Assembly: GCF_002409645.1 (NCBI RefSeq)
Contig: NZ_DHNR01000031.1
Location: 38,980-102,979, forward strand
Source of the DNA: Acetobacter sp. UBA5411
Lineage (GTDB): Bacteria > Pseudomonadota > Alphaproteobacteria > Acetobacterales > Acetobacteraceae
Direction: 5' to 3'
DNA length: 64,000 nt
Shown here: one piece after another, positions 17,150-26,056 of the stretch
How positions within the stretch are numbered: the stretch's first letter is position 1
Layout of the letters: the number at the start of each line of letters is the position of its first letter
Position numbers and translations under genes: made by a program
Notes under the pieces: generated by a model
Seen by the model: only the letters and a program-made list of their open reading frames with translations
The model's database searches: none
What the model was told of the DNA's origin: nothing

Positions 17150-17743
17150 CTAGTTTTTTACGGAAATTGATAGAAGATTTGCATTCAGCCAGAGAGATGT
17201 TCCATCTCCGGGATCGGAAGTGGGCAATCCCTGCATCAACTGGGACAGGACCTGATTGAGCTGGGATAATGTAAGTGTGGCGCTACCGGAACTTGATGTC
17301 GAAGTGCTGCCTGCCATGGCAGGAGCCATTACACCGGCAGAAACAGAGATGGGTTGACGGGCGATAAGACCGGTTCCGTTCTCCGTTGTTCCGATCTGTT
17401 CATTTGTTGAGAAAAATCCTTCCCGTTGAATCAGTAATGATAAATATTCAGCGGGTACAGAATAAGTTTGTCCTACACTGACAGTACGGGGGGAAACTGC
17501 CCAGGCGACAAGAGGTTCGGAAGTCGATGTATTGTCAGCGTAAAGAGCCAGAGCGGTTACACAGCCCCAGGATGTGGTCGCATAACCAAAGCTGCAGGAC
17601 TGGGAAACAGACAGTGTACGTCGTCCGTCGCCAAGCGGCGTAAAGGCTATGGCCTGTCTGGCGTACCCTCCGCCCGTGGCCTCCATGGCGACAGCAGCCG
17701 GACCGGTTACCAGAAGACCCAGATATCCCTTGAAAAATGCCAA
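17150..17743 (-). CDS. phage-like protein of unknown function
   Basis: A 197-residue protein starting at TTG 17743 (read as Met: MAFFKGYLGLLVTGPAAVAME), which has an AAAGAG ribosome-binding site 7-8 bases upstream. The frame also continues upstream to ATG 17845, but that part overlaps another small open frame and looks unnatural. The protein has GGGYARQAIAFTPLG (about 20-35), a beta-rich middle, and a Ser/Thr-rich tail (GSTSTSSSGSATLTLSQLNQVLSQLMQGL). The layout suggests a virion-tail or decoration protein. It is the second gene of a four-gene block. No named family recognised. Confidence 0.6.
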   Translation of the reverse strand: MAFFKGYLGLLVTGPAAVAMEATGGGYARQAIAFTPLGDGRRTLSVSQSCSFGYATTSWGCVTALALYADNTSTSEPLVAWAVSPRTVSVGQTYSVPAEYLSLLIQREGFFSTNEQIGTTENGTGLIARQPISVSAGVMAPAMAGSTSTSSSGSATLTLSQLNQVLSQLMQGLPTSDPGDGTSLWLNANLLSISVKN

Positions 17744-17790
17744 TGATTTTCTCTTTATGTATTCGGGAGCAATATGCTCATGATTTTTTG

Positions 17791-17901
17791 TCAGATGATT
17801 ATGAACGTCCCCACATAGGCATAGGAAGCGACCTGATCGCGCCAACGGTCGGTCAACGTCGTTACAGGTGTCGCTGTATTTTGGGAGCTGGAAAGAAGCA
17901 T
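17791..17901 (-). CDS. possible 36-residue open frame heading the phage-like block
   Basis: Minus-strand ATG 17901 to TGA 17791 encodes MLLSSSQNTATPVTTLTDRW and then 16 further residues ending GTFIII. It is shorter than usual gene-calling limits. It lacks an obvious ribosome-binding site and may instead be the severed C-terminus of a longer phage tail protein, cut where the IclR gene's upstream region begins. Kept because it lies co-directionally 48 bases ahead of the next gene. Confidence 0.3.
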   Translation of the reverse strand: MLLSSSQNTATPVTTLTDRWRDQVASYAYVGTFIII

Positions 17902-17948
17902 AATTTTGCTATTGGATGCGTCGCCACACATGTGCTTACAACAACATC

Positions 17949-18677
17949 ATGACCAGAGACCCCAAGCTGATCCAGTCTGTTGAACGGGCCGCCGTCATAC
18001 TGGAGATCATCGCGCAGCAGGGTGGTGCCGCTCCACTCAGACAGATCGCCGCTCTGGCGGGTATCCGCAAAACGACCGCGCATAACATTCTGCAAACGCT
18101 GAACAGCCTTGGTTATGTAAGGCGTCGTTCCGGGGACATGCGGTATTATCTGGGTAGCCGTATCCTGAATCTGGCGCGTATCGCGGGAAATGACAGCGCT
18201 ACACGCGCGAAATTAAGACCCGTTCTGGAAACCATCGCACACAAAACCGATCATACCGTCTGGCTCGCTGTACCAAGCGGTGACGAGGCAGCTTATCTCG
18301 ACATCGTGGATTTCAGAAATCCGGACAAGGCCTCTGTGCATGCACCCTTTCGGGAAAAGCTGAAAGGCTCCGCAGTAGGGCTGGTCTTTCTGGCGTTTAT
18401 TCCCGGCATGGCCAGACGTCTGGCCCACTCTCTCACCGATGCTGCCACCTCCTCTGCTATCGAGGAAATCGAAGCTGTGCGTGCCAGAGGCTATGCGCTG
18501 GATATGGAAAACTATCATCCCGGTATCCACGGTGTCGCCATTCCCTGGCGGGAGAATGGCGAGGTGCTGGCTAGCCTGTGTGTCACCGGCCCCGCTGCCG
18601 AGCTACCACAGCAGAAGCTGGTGCAGACGGCGTGGATGATGATGAAGCTTCAGACCGATTCCGTTCAACCATGTTGA
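17949..18677 (+). CDS. IclR-family transcriptional regulator
   Basis: A 242-residue regulator starting MTRDPKLIQSVERAAVILE (ATG 17949; the longer frame from 17916 adds an unlikely cysteine-containing leader). The N-terminal winged helix covers about residues 8-70 (LRQIAALAGIRKTTAHNILQTLNSLGYV), and the IclR effector-binding domain fills 75-240. IclR proteins often control small carbon-compound operons nearby. It is followed by a GlcG/HbpS gene and an MFS transporter, the likely targets. The inducer is unknown. Confidence 0.9.
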   Translation: MTRDPKLIQSVERAAVILEIIAQQGGAAPLRQIAALAGIRKTTAHNILQTLNSLGYVRRRSGDMRYYLGSRILNLARIAGNDSATRAKLRPVLETIAHKTDHTVWLAVPSGDEAAYLDIVDFRNPDKASVHAPFREKLKGSAVGLVFLAFIPGMARRLAHSLTDAATSSAIEEIEAVRARGYALDMENYHPGIHGVAIPWRENGEVLASLCVTGPAAELPQQKLVQTAWMMMKLQTDSVQPC

Positions 18678-18764
18678 ATAAATCTGAATTTCACGGTCTA
18701 CCATATTCCATTGTGGGCCAACCGCCTTAGCCTGCGGATTTTTCCGTACGATTGAGGATGTCCG

Positions 18765-19166
18765 ATGAAACTCTCTGTTGCCTCCGCCATGATCGAGGCT
18801 GCCCTTGCCGAGGCTGAAAAGCTGAAAGTGGCGGTCTGCATCACTGTTGTGGATGCCGCCGCATGGCCCGTGGCTTTCGTTCGCATGGATGGCGCGCCAC
18901 TCGGGGTAATTGATGTCAGCAGCAAAAAGGCGAAGACGGCCGTTTTGTTCCACATGGACAGCGAAGCGTTCGCCAAGGTCGCTCACCCTAATGGTGAAGC
19001 CTATTCACTCGAAAACACGAATGGCGGTCTCACCAGTTTCGGTGGTGGTTTGCTTCTGAAAACTGCGGATGGTGCAATCGCGGGAGCCATTGGTGTCTCG
19101 GGGGCCAGCACCGAGGATGATATTGCTATTGGCCGTATCGCCGCCCGTGTGCTTACACCTGCCTGA
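18765..19166 (+). CDS. GlcG/HbpS family protein (DUF336)
   Basis: A 133-residue single-domain protein with no signal peptide. It has the family motifs VCITVVDAAAWPVAFVRMDGAP (about 24-45), KKAKTAVLFHMDSE and GGLLLKTADGAIAGAIGVSGAS (about 88-109). HbpS homologues bind heme or small organics, and GlcG accompanies glycolate catabolism genes. Here it lies between an IclR regulator and an MFS exporter, which hints at a small-molecule role, possibly aromatic or sugar acid handling. Function uncertain. Confidence 0.85.
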   Translation: MKLSVASAMIEAALAEAEKLKVAVCITVVDAAAWPVAFVRMDGAPLGVIDVSSKKAKTAVLFHMDSEAFAKVAHPNGEAYSLENTNGGLTSFGGGLLLKTADGAIAGAIGVSGASTEDDIAIGRIAARVLTPA

Positions 19167-19211
19167 TCACAAGCGTCCTGTTTCCCTGACAGGCTTATAC
19201 CCGGATCTTTC

Positions 19212-20444
19212 ATGACGACAGATATTGCTCCAGCGGCTGCACCGGCCGAGTTCGCCCCCGTGCCGGTCCAGCCACCACATGGTCGCGCCGCTGCTTTCCT
19301 TGTTCTGACTTTCGGCACATTTGTGGTCGGTACAGGTGAGTTCGCCATCATGGGGATGTTGCCCGAGTTTGCGGCCTCGCTGAAACTTTCGACCGCCGAC
19401 GCGGGTTACGCCATTACGGCGTATGCCCTCGGCGTGGTGATCGGCGCGCCGCTGATCACTATCATGGGGGCACGATTGTCACGGCGTGAACTGCTGCTGC
19501 TGCTGCTCTATGTGCTGTTCTGTGGTGGCAACCTGCTCAGCATTGTCATGCCGACCGCAGGGCTGATCGAGATCGGGCGATTCATTACCGGCCTCCCACA
19601 CGGCGCGCTGTTCGGCATCTCCGCACTTGTTGCGGCGTCGATGGTCGATCATTCCCGGCGGGGCTGGGCGGTCGGCAGGGTCCTGTCCGGCATCGCCATC
19701 GCCACACTGGTCGGTGCGCCTTTCTCGACCTTTGCCGCCGATCATTTCGGCTGGCGTGTGTCCTACCTGATCATCGGCCTGTGTGGTCTGATCACCTTCG
19801 CAGGCGTCTGGCGCTACATCCCTGCGGACAAACCCAACCGCAAGAACTCCCCGCTGAAGGAAGTGACGGCCCTGTTCAATACACAGGTTCTGCTGACGCT
19901 GCTCACTGCCGCTGTAGGTTTTGGTGGCATGTTCACCATCTATACTTATCTCACCAGCGTTCTTCAGAATGTGACCCATGTGCCTGAATGGGAAATCATG
20001 ACGTTCATGATCGTCTGGGGTGCGGGTATGCTTGCAGGTGCAAATGTCGGAGCTTGGCTGGTTGACCGCAACCTCTCGCTGGCCGCTATTCTGGCGCTCT
20101 CGGGAAGTGCGGTCGGGATGCTGGTGTTTCCGTTCGTGCTGCACAACCCGGCATTGCTTATGATCGATGTATTCCTGATCCCGACTTTTGTGAATGCTCT
20201 CGGTCCGGCTCTTCAGACCCGGCTCATGGACTTTGCCGGAGACGCCCAGACTCTCGCTGCGTCACTCAACCATTCGGCGTTCAATGTCGCCAACGCTATG
20301 GGGGCCTCGCTGGGGAGTGCGCTGCTTGCGGCCCAGTACAGCTACGGCTCTCTCGGTATCGGAGCGGCCCTGCTGTCTGTCGGAGGTCTGGTGGTTTATC
20401 TTCTGGCGCTTGCTCTTCTGAAGCGGTCTCTGATTCCTGCCTGA
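19212..20444 (+). CDS. MFS transporter, AraJ/sugar-efflux type
   Basis: A 410-residue major facilitator with 12 predicted membrane helices. Its N-terminal stretch FGTFVVGTGEFAIMGMLPEFAASL (about 36-60) is the DHA1/AraJ-SotB-type signature, and MGARLSRRELLLLL matches the loop 2-3 motif A. It is followed by a good intrinsic terminator. Such proteins export sugars, purines or drugs; the substrate is not readable here. Upstream IclR and GlcG genes suggest a common unit; the 45-base gap contains a small hairpin. Confidence 0.88.
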   Translation: MTTDIAPAAAPAEFAPVPVQPPHGRAAAFLVLTFGTFVVGTGEFAIMGMLPEFAASLKLSTADAGYAITAYALGVVIGAPLITIMGARLSRRELLLLLLYVLFCGGNLLSIVMPTAGLIEIGRFITGLPHGALFGISALVAASMVDHSRRGWAVGRVLSGIAIATLVGAPFSTFAADHFGWRVSYLIIGLCGLITFAGVWRYIPADKPNRKNSPLKEVTALFNTQVLLTLLTAAVGFGGMFTIYTYLTSVLQNVTHVPEWEIMTFMIVWGAGMLAGANVGAWLVDRNLSLAAILALSGSAVGMLVFPFVLHNPALLMIDVFLIPTFVNALGPALQTRLMDFAGDAQTLAASLNHSAFNVANAMGASLGSALLAAQYSYGSLGIGAALLSVGGLVVYLLALALLKRSLIPA

Positions 20445-20469
20445 TTGCTATTGATGATTGACCTGTTTG

Positions 20470-20499
20470 ACCCGGGAGCCATCGGCTTCCGGGTTTTTT
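20470..20499 (+). terminator. intrinsic terminator after the MFS gene
   Basis: The 11-bp stem ACCCGGGAGCC / GGCTTCCGGGT (one G-U pair) with a 3-base ATC loop is followed by six T residues. Confidence 0.9.
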
Positions 20500-21220
20500 C
20501 ATGAGCAGGTCTCAATCATCGCCTGTAGTGGTGAAAAAACTGCTCCTGTCAGGGTAGGGATTTCGGTCTCTCGCTTTGCTCGTCAGTTTGCGTCTGTAGA
20601 GCATCGTCTATGAACCTTTGTGGCCCCTTATTCCCCGATACGACAAAAGTCTGCCTTTCGCCGCCAGCCTTTTCAGAACTGGAACAGAGAATAACGGCTT
20701 GAGGTACGCTTTCTGAGGTGTGCCGTCAGTTAATCCGGGTGACAGCTAAGACGAGTTGAATGTTGCGTGTTGCTATGCGGATGAACAATTCAGTCTGGCA
20801 CAAAAGCATCTGATTTTAATGCAGCGAAAAGCTGGTTTTCTCCTGGAGGGATGACTGCTGTCATCTGCCTGTTCCTGAAGCATTATGGACGGCGCAGTGT
20901 CATATCCTTGCCAGCGATTAAAGGCTTCTGGATCGACTTTATCCGGCCAAGTAACTGCGATCATGACTCGTTGTTTCGAAATTGTAATTTAATGCGAAAT
21001 ATAAATTACAATTTCGAAAAATTCCTTCAACCTCAATGTGCTTGCGCTTTAAAATTACGACGTATTACCAAATTCTTAACGTGACCTTTTAAAAACCATA
21101 ATATAAAACGAAAATTATCAACTGGAGCATGTCACCCCGACGTGACAGCAACGAAATCCATGCCGGGAAACCTCTGGTCAGCCCGTCTGGTGGACGATCA
21201 TAAAACTATAAGGGAATGGA
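20500..21220. other. gene-free 720-base stretch upstream of the first Hint gene
   Basis: No convincing gene on either strand. Short open frames at 20773-20964 (minus) and 20851-21084 (plus) overlap each other, lack ribosome-binding sites and show no recognisable features. The right part (about 20970-21120) is notably AT-rich and holds a perfect 18-bp inverted repeat (20974-21019). This resembles the AT-rich leader of the second Hint gene. A promoter for the Hint gene probably lies here. Confidence 0.6.
20974..21019. repeat. perfect 18-bp AT-rich inverted repeat
   Basis: TTTCGAAATTGTAATTTA (20974-20991) and its exact complement TAAATTACAATTTCGAAA (21002-21019) are separated by 10 bases. Only 3 of 18 pairs are G-C, so as a hairpin it would be modest; as DNA it could be a protein-binding palindrome. 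It lies about 200 bases before the first Hint gene. Confidence 0.7.
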
Positions 21221-22948
21221 ATGGCCACAGTAATCTGGACTGGCGCAGCAAGCAACGACTGGACCGTTTCGGACAACTGGCAGGGTAGCAGCTGGAATGG
21301 GAATAATGTCCCCCAGAGTTATGACTCTGTGGTGTTCAATGAAGGGGCGAATGTCGTTCTGTCGCAGGATGCGTCTGTAGGCGGTATTACTGTGAATGGA
21401 GCAGCAACTCTTTCATCGGATGGACAATCGCTCGACAATGGCAATTACAGCCTTTCCCTTTCACAAGGCGCTGTGCTGACCCTGAGCGATATCACGCTGA
21501 CGACGAAGGAAATAGCTGGTGATCCTGCCAATGCCACCATCGTTCTGAAAGAAGCCGACCTGACTCTTCAGTATGGAAATACACTGAAGGGAACAGTCAT
21601 CTTCAATGATGTAAGTAATGCTGACGGCAGTATCAGTGGTTCAACCCTCAATGTTGTTTATTATGATAGTAGCAATACCTCCAGTGCTACCATGAAGAAT
21701 TTCAGCAATTACGATAAAATAATCATCTCAGGAAACGAACCGGACAATGTCCATCTCGTTCTAAACAGTGATGGTGTTACCTACAGTTTGCAGGGCACGC
21801 TCTGGGGAGCCACGCAGACGCTTTTCAACAATATCAGTCTGGCGGCAGGCGTAACGCCGAGTGATTTCACCTATACACAAAACAACGATGGCACCTACAC
21901 ATTTGCCTGCTTCCTTGCTGATTCCATGATCCTTACACCGCAGGGAGACGTGCCTGTTCAGGATATCCTGATTGGTGATGAGGTTATGGCAATGGTCAAC
22001 GGCCTTCCTGAAATCAGGAAGGTTGTCTGGGCTGGTGTCACGCATGTTTCCGTACGCGCCGATCTCCCGGATGATCAGGCCGGCTATCCAGTGCGTATTC
22101 TGAAAGGGGCGTTCAGACAGAATGTACCCTGGAAAGACATGCTGATTACGTCAGAACATTGTCTTTATCTTGAAGGCCGATTCATTCCGGCCCGTCTGCT
22201 CGTCAATGGTCGTTCGATCTTCTACGACAGGACAATCACGTCCTATGATTACTATCACGTGGAGACAGAGCAGCACTCGATCCTGTCGGCTGACGGTGTG
22301 CTGACGGAAAGTTATCTTGATACCGGTAACCGTTCTTCTTTTAGACAGTCCGGCACAGTGGCAGCTCTACCGATATCGCGTGCCCTGTCATGGGAAAATG
22401 ACGCCGCTGCTCCGCTGGAAGTCAATCCGTCCTTTACCTCGCCCCTGTTCCATCAGATTGAAACGCGCGCCGTGCATAATGGATTGGACAATCGCACGCC
22501 TCGTTCCGAGACAACAACCGATCCACAACTGCGTTTGATGACCGATGACGGCACCCTCATTCCTCTTGAGCGACAGACCGGCCAGTTTGCGTTCTTTGTC
22601 ATTCCTGCGGGTGTAAGATCGGTCCGTCTTCTTTCCCGCTCAAGCCGTCCGCATGATGCCGTTGGGGCTTATGTCGATGACCGACGCTCGCTCGGCGTGC
22701 AGGTTGGACGCATTGTGGTGTCTCAGGGCAAGAGCAACCATGTTCTTACACGCCATCACCAGAGCGATCCTCTGGATGGCTGGTTTCCATCTGAATCTTC
22801 TGGTGCACGTTGGACTACCGGAAATGCCGCATTGTCGCTTGAAGACATTGACCCGACAAAAGAAGGACTTCTGGCGGTCGAAATTCTCTCGGCAGGACCG
22901 TATATTATTGAAAGCACGTCTGTTCTCTCGGAGAAGCAGACAGCCTGA
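21221..22948 (+). CDS. Hint_2-domain surface-type protein (575 aa)
   Basis: A 575-residue protein with no classical signal peptide. Residues 1-225 are a repetitive beta-rich region (WTGAASNDWTVSDNW; Asn/Thr/Ser-rich), like secreted adhesin stalks. A Hint_2 (hedgehog/intein-type) domain follows from Cys230 (ACFLADS) with the block-B His313 (ITSEHCLYLEG) and an exit near Asn370 (YLDTGNRSSF). A C-terminal domain of about 200 residues ends it. Hint domains can self-cleave their own backbone. Paralogue: 59250-62090. Start supported by AGGGA upstream. Export route and biological role are unknown. Confidence 0.8.
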   Translation: MATVIWTGAASNDWTVSDNWQGSSWNGNNVPQSYDSVVFNEGANVVLSQDASVGGITVNGAATLSSDGQSLDNGNYSLSLSQGAVLTLSDITLTTKEIAGDPANATIVLKEADLTLQYGNTLKGTVIFNDVSNADGSISGSTLNVVYYDSSNTSSATMKNFSNYDKIIISGNEPDNVHLVLNSDGVTYSLQGTLWGATQTLFNNISLAAGVTPSDFTYTQNNDGTYTFACFLADSMILTPQGDVPVQDILIGDEVMAMVNGLPEIRKVVWAGVTHVSVRADLPDDQAGYPVRILKGAFRQNVPWKDMLITSEHCLYLEGRFIPARLLVNGRSIFYDRTITSYDYYHVETEQHSILSADGVLTESYLDTGNRSSFRQSGTVAALPISRALSWENDAAAPLEVNPSFTSPLFHQIETRAVHNGLDNRTPRSETTTDPQLRLMTDDGTLIPLERQTGQFAFFVIPAGVRSVRLLSRSSRPHDAVGAYVDDRRSLGVQVGRIVVSQGKSNHVLTRHHQSDPLDGWFPSESSGARWTTGNAALSLEDIDPTKEGLLAVEILSAGPYIIESTSVLSEKQTA

Positions 22949-23054
22949 TCTGGCGGAAAGATCAGAATTCTTCGTGTTCTGAAAGAAGAAAATAAAAGGC
23001 TGTTTGTTAGAGGAAAAACACGTTGCCAGACCAAATGGCTTCGCAGAAGTGACA

Positions 23055-23090
23055 AAAGTTTTTGGTTCTTTTTTCAAAAAGAATAGAAAA
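23055..23090. repeat. dispersed palindromic element, variant copy
   Basis: AAAAGTTTTTGG is followed by the palindrome TTCTTTTTTCAAAAAGAA (23066-23083). This is the same left bracket and architecture as the elements at 9577 and 62256, with a diverged core. It sits in the gap between the first Hint gene and the converging aminotransferase. Confidence 0.6.
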
Positions 23091-23133
23091 CCATTCCTCA
23101 TTCACGTCCGATGCAACGAGAAAAGCAGAAAAT

Positions 23134-23165
23134 GCCCTGATCTGAAAAAGATCAGGGCGTTTTTG
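23134..23165 (+). terminator. intrinsic terminator, Hint gene side
   Basis: GCCCTGATCT (23134-23143) pairs with AGATCAGGGC (23149-23158) and is followed by GTTTTT. The stop codon of the converging aminotransferase lies inside it, so the two genes overlap this hairpin. Confidence 0.85.
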
Positions 23166-24303
23166 CCTCTACCGTCCGCTCAATAAACCACGGCGTCATC
23201 CGGCGAATGGCCTCTCTGATCCGGTCCGTCGACACGGCGAAACTGAAGCGGATGAAGTGCTTCCCGTCCATTGGATCGAAGTCGATACCGGGAGCCGTCG
23301 CCACGCCGGTCTCCTCCAGCAGTCGGGTGCAGAAGGCGAGACTGTCATCCGTCAGATGACCGATATCGGCGTAGATGTAGAAAGCGCCATCGGGTGGGGC
23401 GATATGCCGCAATCCCCAGACGGGCAGAGCTTCAAGCAACAGATCCCGATTGTGCCGATAGGTTTCCAGATGACCGTCAAGTTCATCGCGGCAATCGAAC
23501 GCCACCAGAGCCGCATGCTGACTCAGTGAGGATGGCGTGAGAAACATGTTGCCCATCCGCGCCTTTACAGCGTCGATCCGGTCTTCAGGCGCGACAAGCC
23601 AGCCGAGCCGCCACGGCGCCATGCTGAAATATTTGGAGAAGCTGTTCACCACCAGTGCAGTGTCGTCATATTCGAGAACGCTGTGCGCTGGTTCTCCAAA
23701 ACTCAGGCCATGATAGATTTCATCGGAGATGATGCGGATACCCCGCGCACGGCAGACCTCCACGATCGCGGACAGTTCCTCTGGCGACAGGATGGTGCCG
23801 GTCGGGTTGGCGGGACTGGCGATGATCAGCCCATCCGGTGCCGGAGACAGGGCGGCGATAGCCTCTGCCGTCAACTGGAAGCGCACCGACTCACCACAGG
23901 AAAGCTCGACGGCTTCCATGTGAAGCGCGCGGAGTGTGTTGCGGTAGGCCACATAACCCGGTCTTGCCAGCGCCACCCGCATGCCCGGCACGAAGCAGCT
24001 TGTCAGGGCTAGCACGAGCGCAACCGAAGCTCCCGCAGTCAGCGTGATCTGCTCGGGCTTTACCGTCACGCCGTAGCTGTCGGCATAATGCCGGGCAATC
24101 CGTTCCTTGAGCGGCTCGCTCTCCCAGTAGCCCATCGGATCGGTGTCCAGCACATGATGCGCCCGGGCTACCGCCGCTTTCGGCGCACTGGTCGAGGGCT
24201 GTCCGAACTCCATGTGAATGATGCTTCGACCGTCCGCCGCAAGACGATGCGCCAGCGTGCTGAGCGTCACGGTGTGAAACGGATCAATCTCGGGAACAGT
24301 CAT
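23152..24303 (-). CDS. class I/II PLP-dependent aminotransferase
   Basis: A 383-residue aminotransferase starting MTVPEIDPFHTVTL (ATG 24303; the frame extends upstream to 24414 but that part has no family features). The PLP lysine lies in VVNSFSKYFSMAPWRLGW, with substrate and cofactor residues in SPANPTGTILSPEEL, DEIYHGLSFG and the C-terminal arginine in HFIRFSFA. It belongs to the aspartate/aromatic/methionine aminotransferase group; the exact amino acid is not determinable. It diverges from the Nramp gene across a short gap. Single gene ending in a shared terminator. Confidence 0.88.
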   Translation of the reverse strand: MTVPEIDPFHTVTLSTLAHRLAADGRSIIHMEFGQPSTSAPKAAVARAHHVLDTDPMGYWESEPLKERIARHYADSYGVTVKPEQITLTAGASVALVLALTSCFVPGMRVALARPGYVAYRNTLRALHMEAVELSCGESVRFQLTAEAIAALSPAPDGLIIASPANPTGTILSPEELSAIVEVCRARGIRIISDEIYHGLSFGEPAHSVLEYDDTALVVNSFSKYFSMAPWRLGWLVAPEDRIDAVKARMGNMFLTPSSLSQHAALVAFDCRDELDGHLETYRHNRDLLLEALPVWGLRHIAPPDGAFYIYADIGHLTDDSLAFCTRLLEETGVATAPGIDFDPMDGKHFIRFSFAVSTDRIREAIRRMTPWFIERTVEAKTP

Positions 24304-24411
24304 CAACACGGTCCGGAAGGTTGCGGGAGGGCATCCATCCTGCCCGAAACTCTTTGTTCCGACCATGCCTTGCAGGAAGTGATGGATATTTCCTGATGCA
24401 ATCCTGTATAG

Positions 24412-24427
24412 CATAATGCATATTATG
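24412..24427. promoter_or_regulatory. dyad near the Nramp start, possible metal-regulator site
   Basis: CATAAT and ATTATG arms flank GCAT, directly at the Nramp gene's start. AT-rich dyads of this size at such positions are typical operators for Fur/Mur-type manganese regulators. The site does not match a published consensus exactly, so the regulator is a guess. Confidence 0.35.
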
Positions 24428-24428
24428 A

Positions 24429-25781
24429 GTGCGCCCCCGCTCTCACCAAGCAGATCAGAGACCGAACGTGCCGAACGCAGACAGTCGCCGCCGCAGCCTC
24501 CCGGACGTTTTTGCTACTGTCCGCGTTCCCGGTCCCGGGGCTTCCGCGCTGAAACGGTTCCTTGCTTTTGTCGGGCCGGGCTACCTCATTTCGGTCGGCT
24601 ACATGGATCCCGGCAACTGGGCGACGGATCTGCAGGGCGGAGCGCAGTTTGGCTACGCCCTGCTCAGCGTCATCCTGCTCTCCAACCTTATGGCGATCCT
24701 GCTTCAGGCCCTGTCGGCCCGGCTTGGTATCGCGACGGGGCTGGATCTGGCGCAGGCCTGCCGGGAACGCTTTCCTCGCGGGATCAATCTGCTGCTGTGG
24801 ATTGCCTGTGAACTGGCCATCATCGCCTGCGATCTGGCGGAAGTGATAGGCACGGCCATCGCCCTACAACTTCTGTTCGGGTTCTCTCTGCTGACTGGCT
24901 CTCTGCTCTCGGCGCTGGATGCATTCATCGTGCTGCTGCTGATGGGGCGAGGCTTTCGCTATCTCGAAGCCTTCATCATCGGGCTACTGTGTATCATCGC
25001 CGGATGCTTCGCCGCGCAACTGGTTATGGCCCACCCTCCGATGGGCGGCGTCCTGCACGGTTTCATTCCCACGACCAGTATTCTGACCAACCATGCGATG
25101 CTGTACATCGCCATCGGTATCGTCGGTGCGACGGTCATGCCGCACAATCTCTACCTGCATTCGTCCATCGTGCAGACCCGCGCCTATGAGCGCACACCGG
25201 ACGGCAAGCGCGAGGCTATCCGCTTCGCGACACTCGACAGCACCATCGCCCTGTCGCTGGCGCTGTTCATCAACGCCGCCATTCTGATCGTGGCAGCCGC
25301 CGCTTTCCATACAACGGGTCATAGTGACGTGGCCGAGATCAGCGTGGCCTATCATCTGCTTTCGCCCGTGCTTGGCGCGGCGCTGGCTTCGACATTGTTT
25401 GCCGTAGCGCTGCTCGCGGCGGGAATGAACTCGACCATCACCGGCACGCTGGCCGGGCAGATCGTGATGGAAGGGTTTCTGCATCTGCGCCTGCCCGACT
25501 GGGCGCGGCGACTGGTGACACGGGCTCTCGCCATTGTACCGGTCGTGATCGCCTCCGTGTGGTTCGGCGACAAAAGCGTGGATAGCCTGTTGCTTCTGAG
25601 TCAGGTGATCCTGTCGATGCAGCTTCCCTTCGCCGTAGTTCCGCTGATCTGGTTCGTGACGCAACGCGACATGATGGGACCGTTCACCATCTCCCGGCCT
25701 GTCGCAGGACTGGCATGGCTGGTGTCGGGGATCATTCTCGCGCTGAACTTCAAGCTGCTTTACGACACGCTGATGGGGTGA
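24429..25781 (+). CDS. mntH: Nramp-family divalent metal transporter
   Basis: A 450-residue transporter with about 11 membrane helices. The metal-site signature DPGNWATD (Asp60-Pro-Gly-Asn63) lies in TM1 and the second signature MPHNLYLHSS in TM6; both are needed for Mn2+/Fe2+ coordination. These are proton-coupled manganese (and iron) importers of the inner membrane. The GTG at 24429 is the likely start (GTG 24468 is possible). The N-terminal 30 residues are unusually charged. A dyad overlaps the start region, suggesting metal-dependent control. Confidence 0.9.
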   Translation: MRPRSHQADQRPNVPNADSRRRSLPDVFATVRVPGPGASALKRFLAFVGPGYLISVGYMDPGNWATDLQGGAQFGYALLSVILLSNLMAILLQALSARLGIATGLDLAQACRERFPRGINLLLWIACELAIIACDLAEVIGTAIALQLLFGFSLLTGSLLSALDAFIVLLLMGRGFRYLEAFIIGLLCIIAGCFAAQLVMAHPPMGGVLHGFIPTTSILTNHAMLYIAIGIVGATVMPHNLYLHSSIVQTRAYERTPDGKREAIRFATLDSTIALSLALFINAAILIVAAAAFHTTGHSDVAEISVAYHLLSPVLGAALASTLFAVALLAAGMNSTITGTLAGQIVMEGFLHLRLPDWARRLVTRALAIVPVVIASVWFGDKSVDSLLLLSQVILSMQLPFAVVPLIWFVTQRDMMGPFTISRPVAGLAWLVSGIILALNFKLLYDTLMG

Positions 25782-26056
25782 GGGAGTGGCACGATTGGAA
25801 AGTGTTTTTCCTTCCCATTGATTTCCCGCAGACCAGTAGATCTGTGCAGATACTTGTTTTTGCTCTTCAAGAGCTACCGGAGCGGAAGTTTGAACGACCT
25901 CTGCACACCATGAGATACAGTTTCCCGGTCATTCCGATACATCAGGTTTGACTTACACACACAAGCGCAGTCATCATATACAATGAAACCGGACGCCCGC
26001 TCCCCACAGGCAGCGGGCCGTTTCTGTTTCAGCCCTTTCAATCCCTGACTGGACAC

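Noticed and set aside
20773..21084. Two small frames (minus 20773-20964, plus 20851-21084)
   Set aside because: They overlap on opposite strands, show no features and no ribosome-binding sites.
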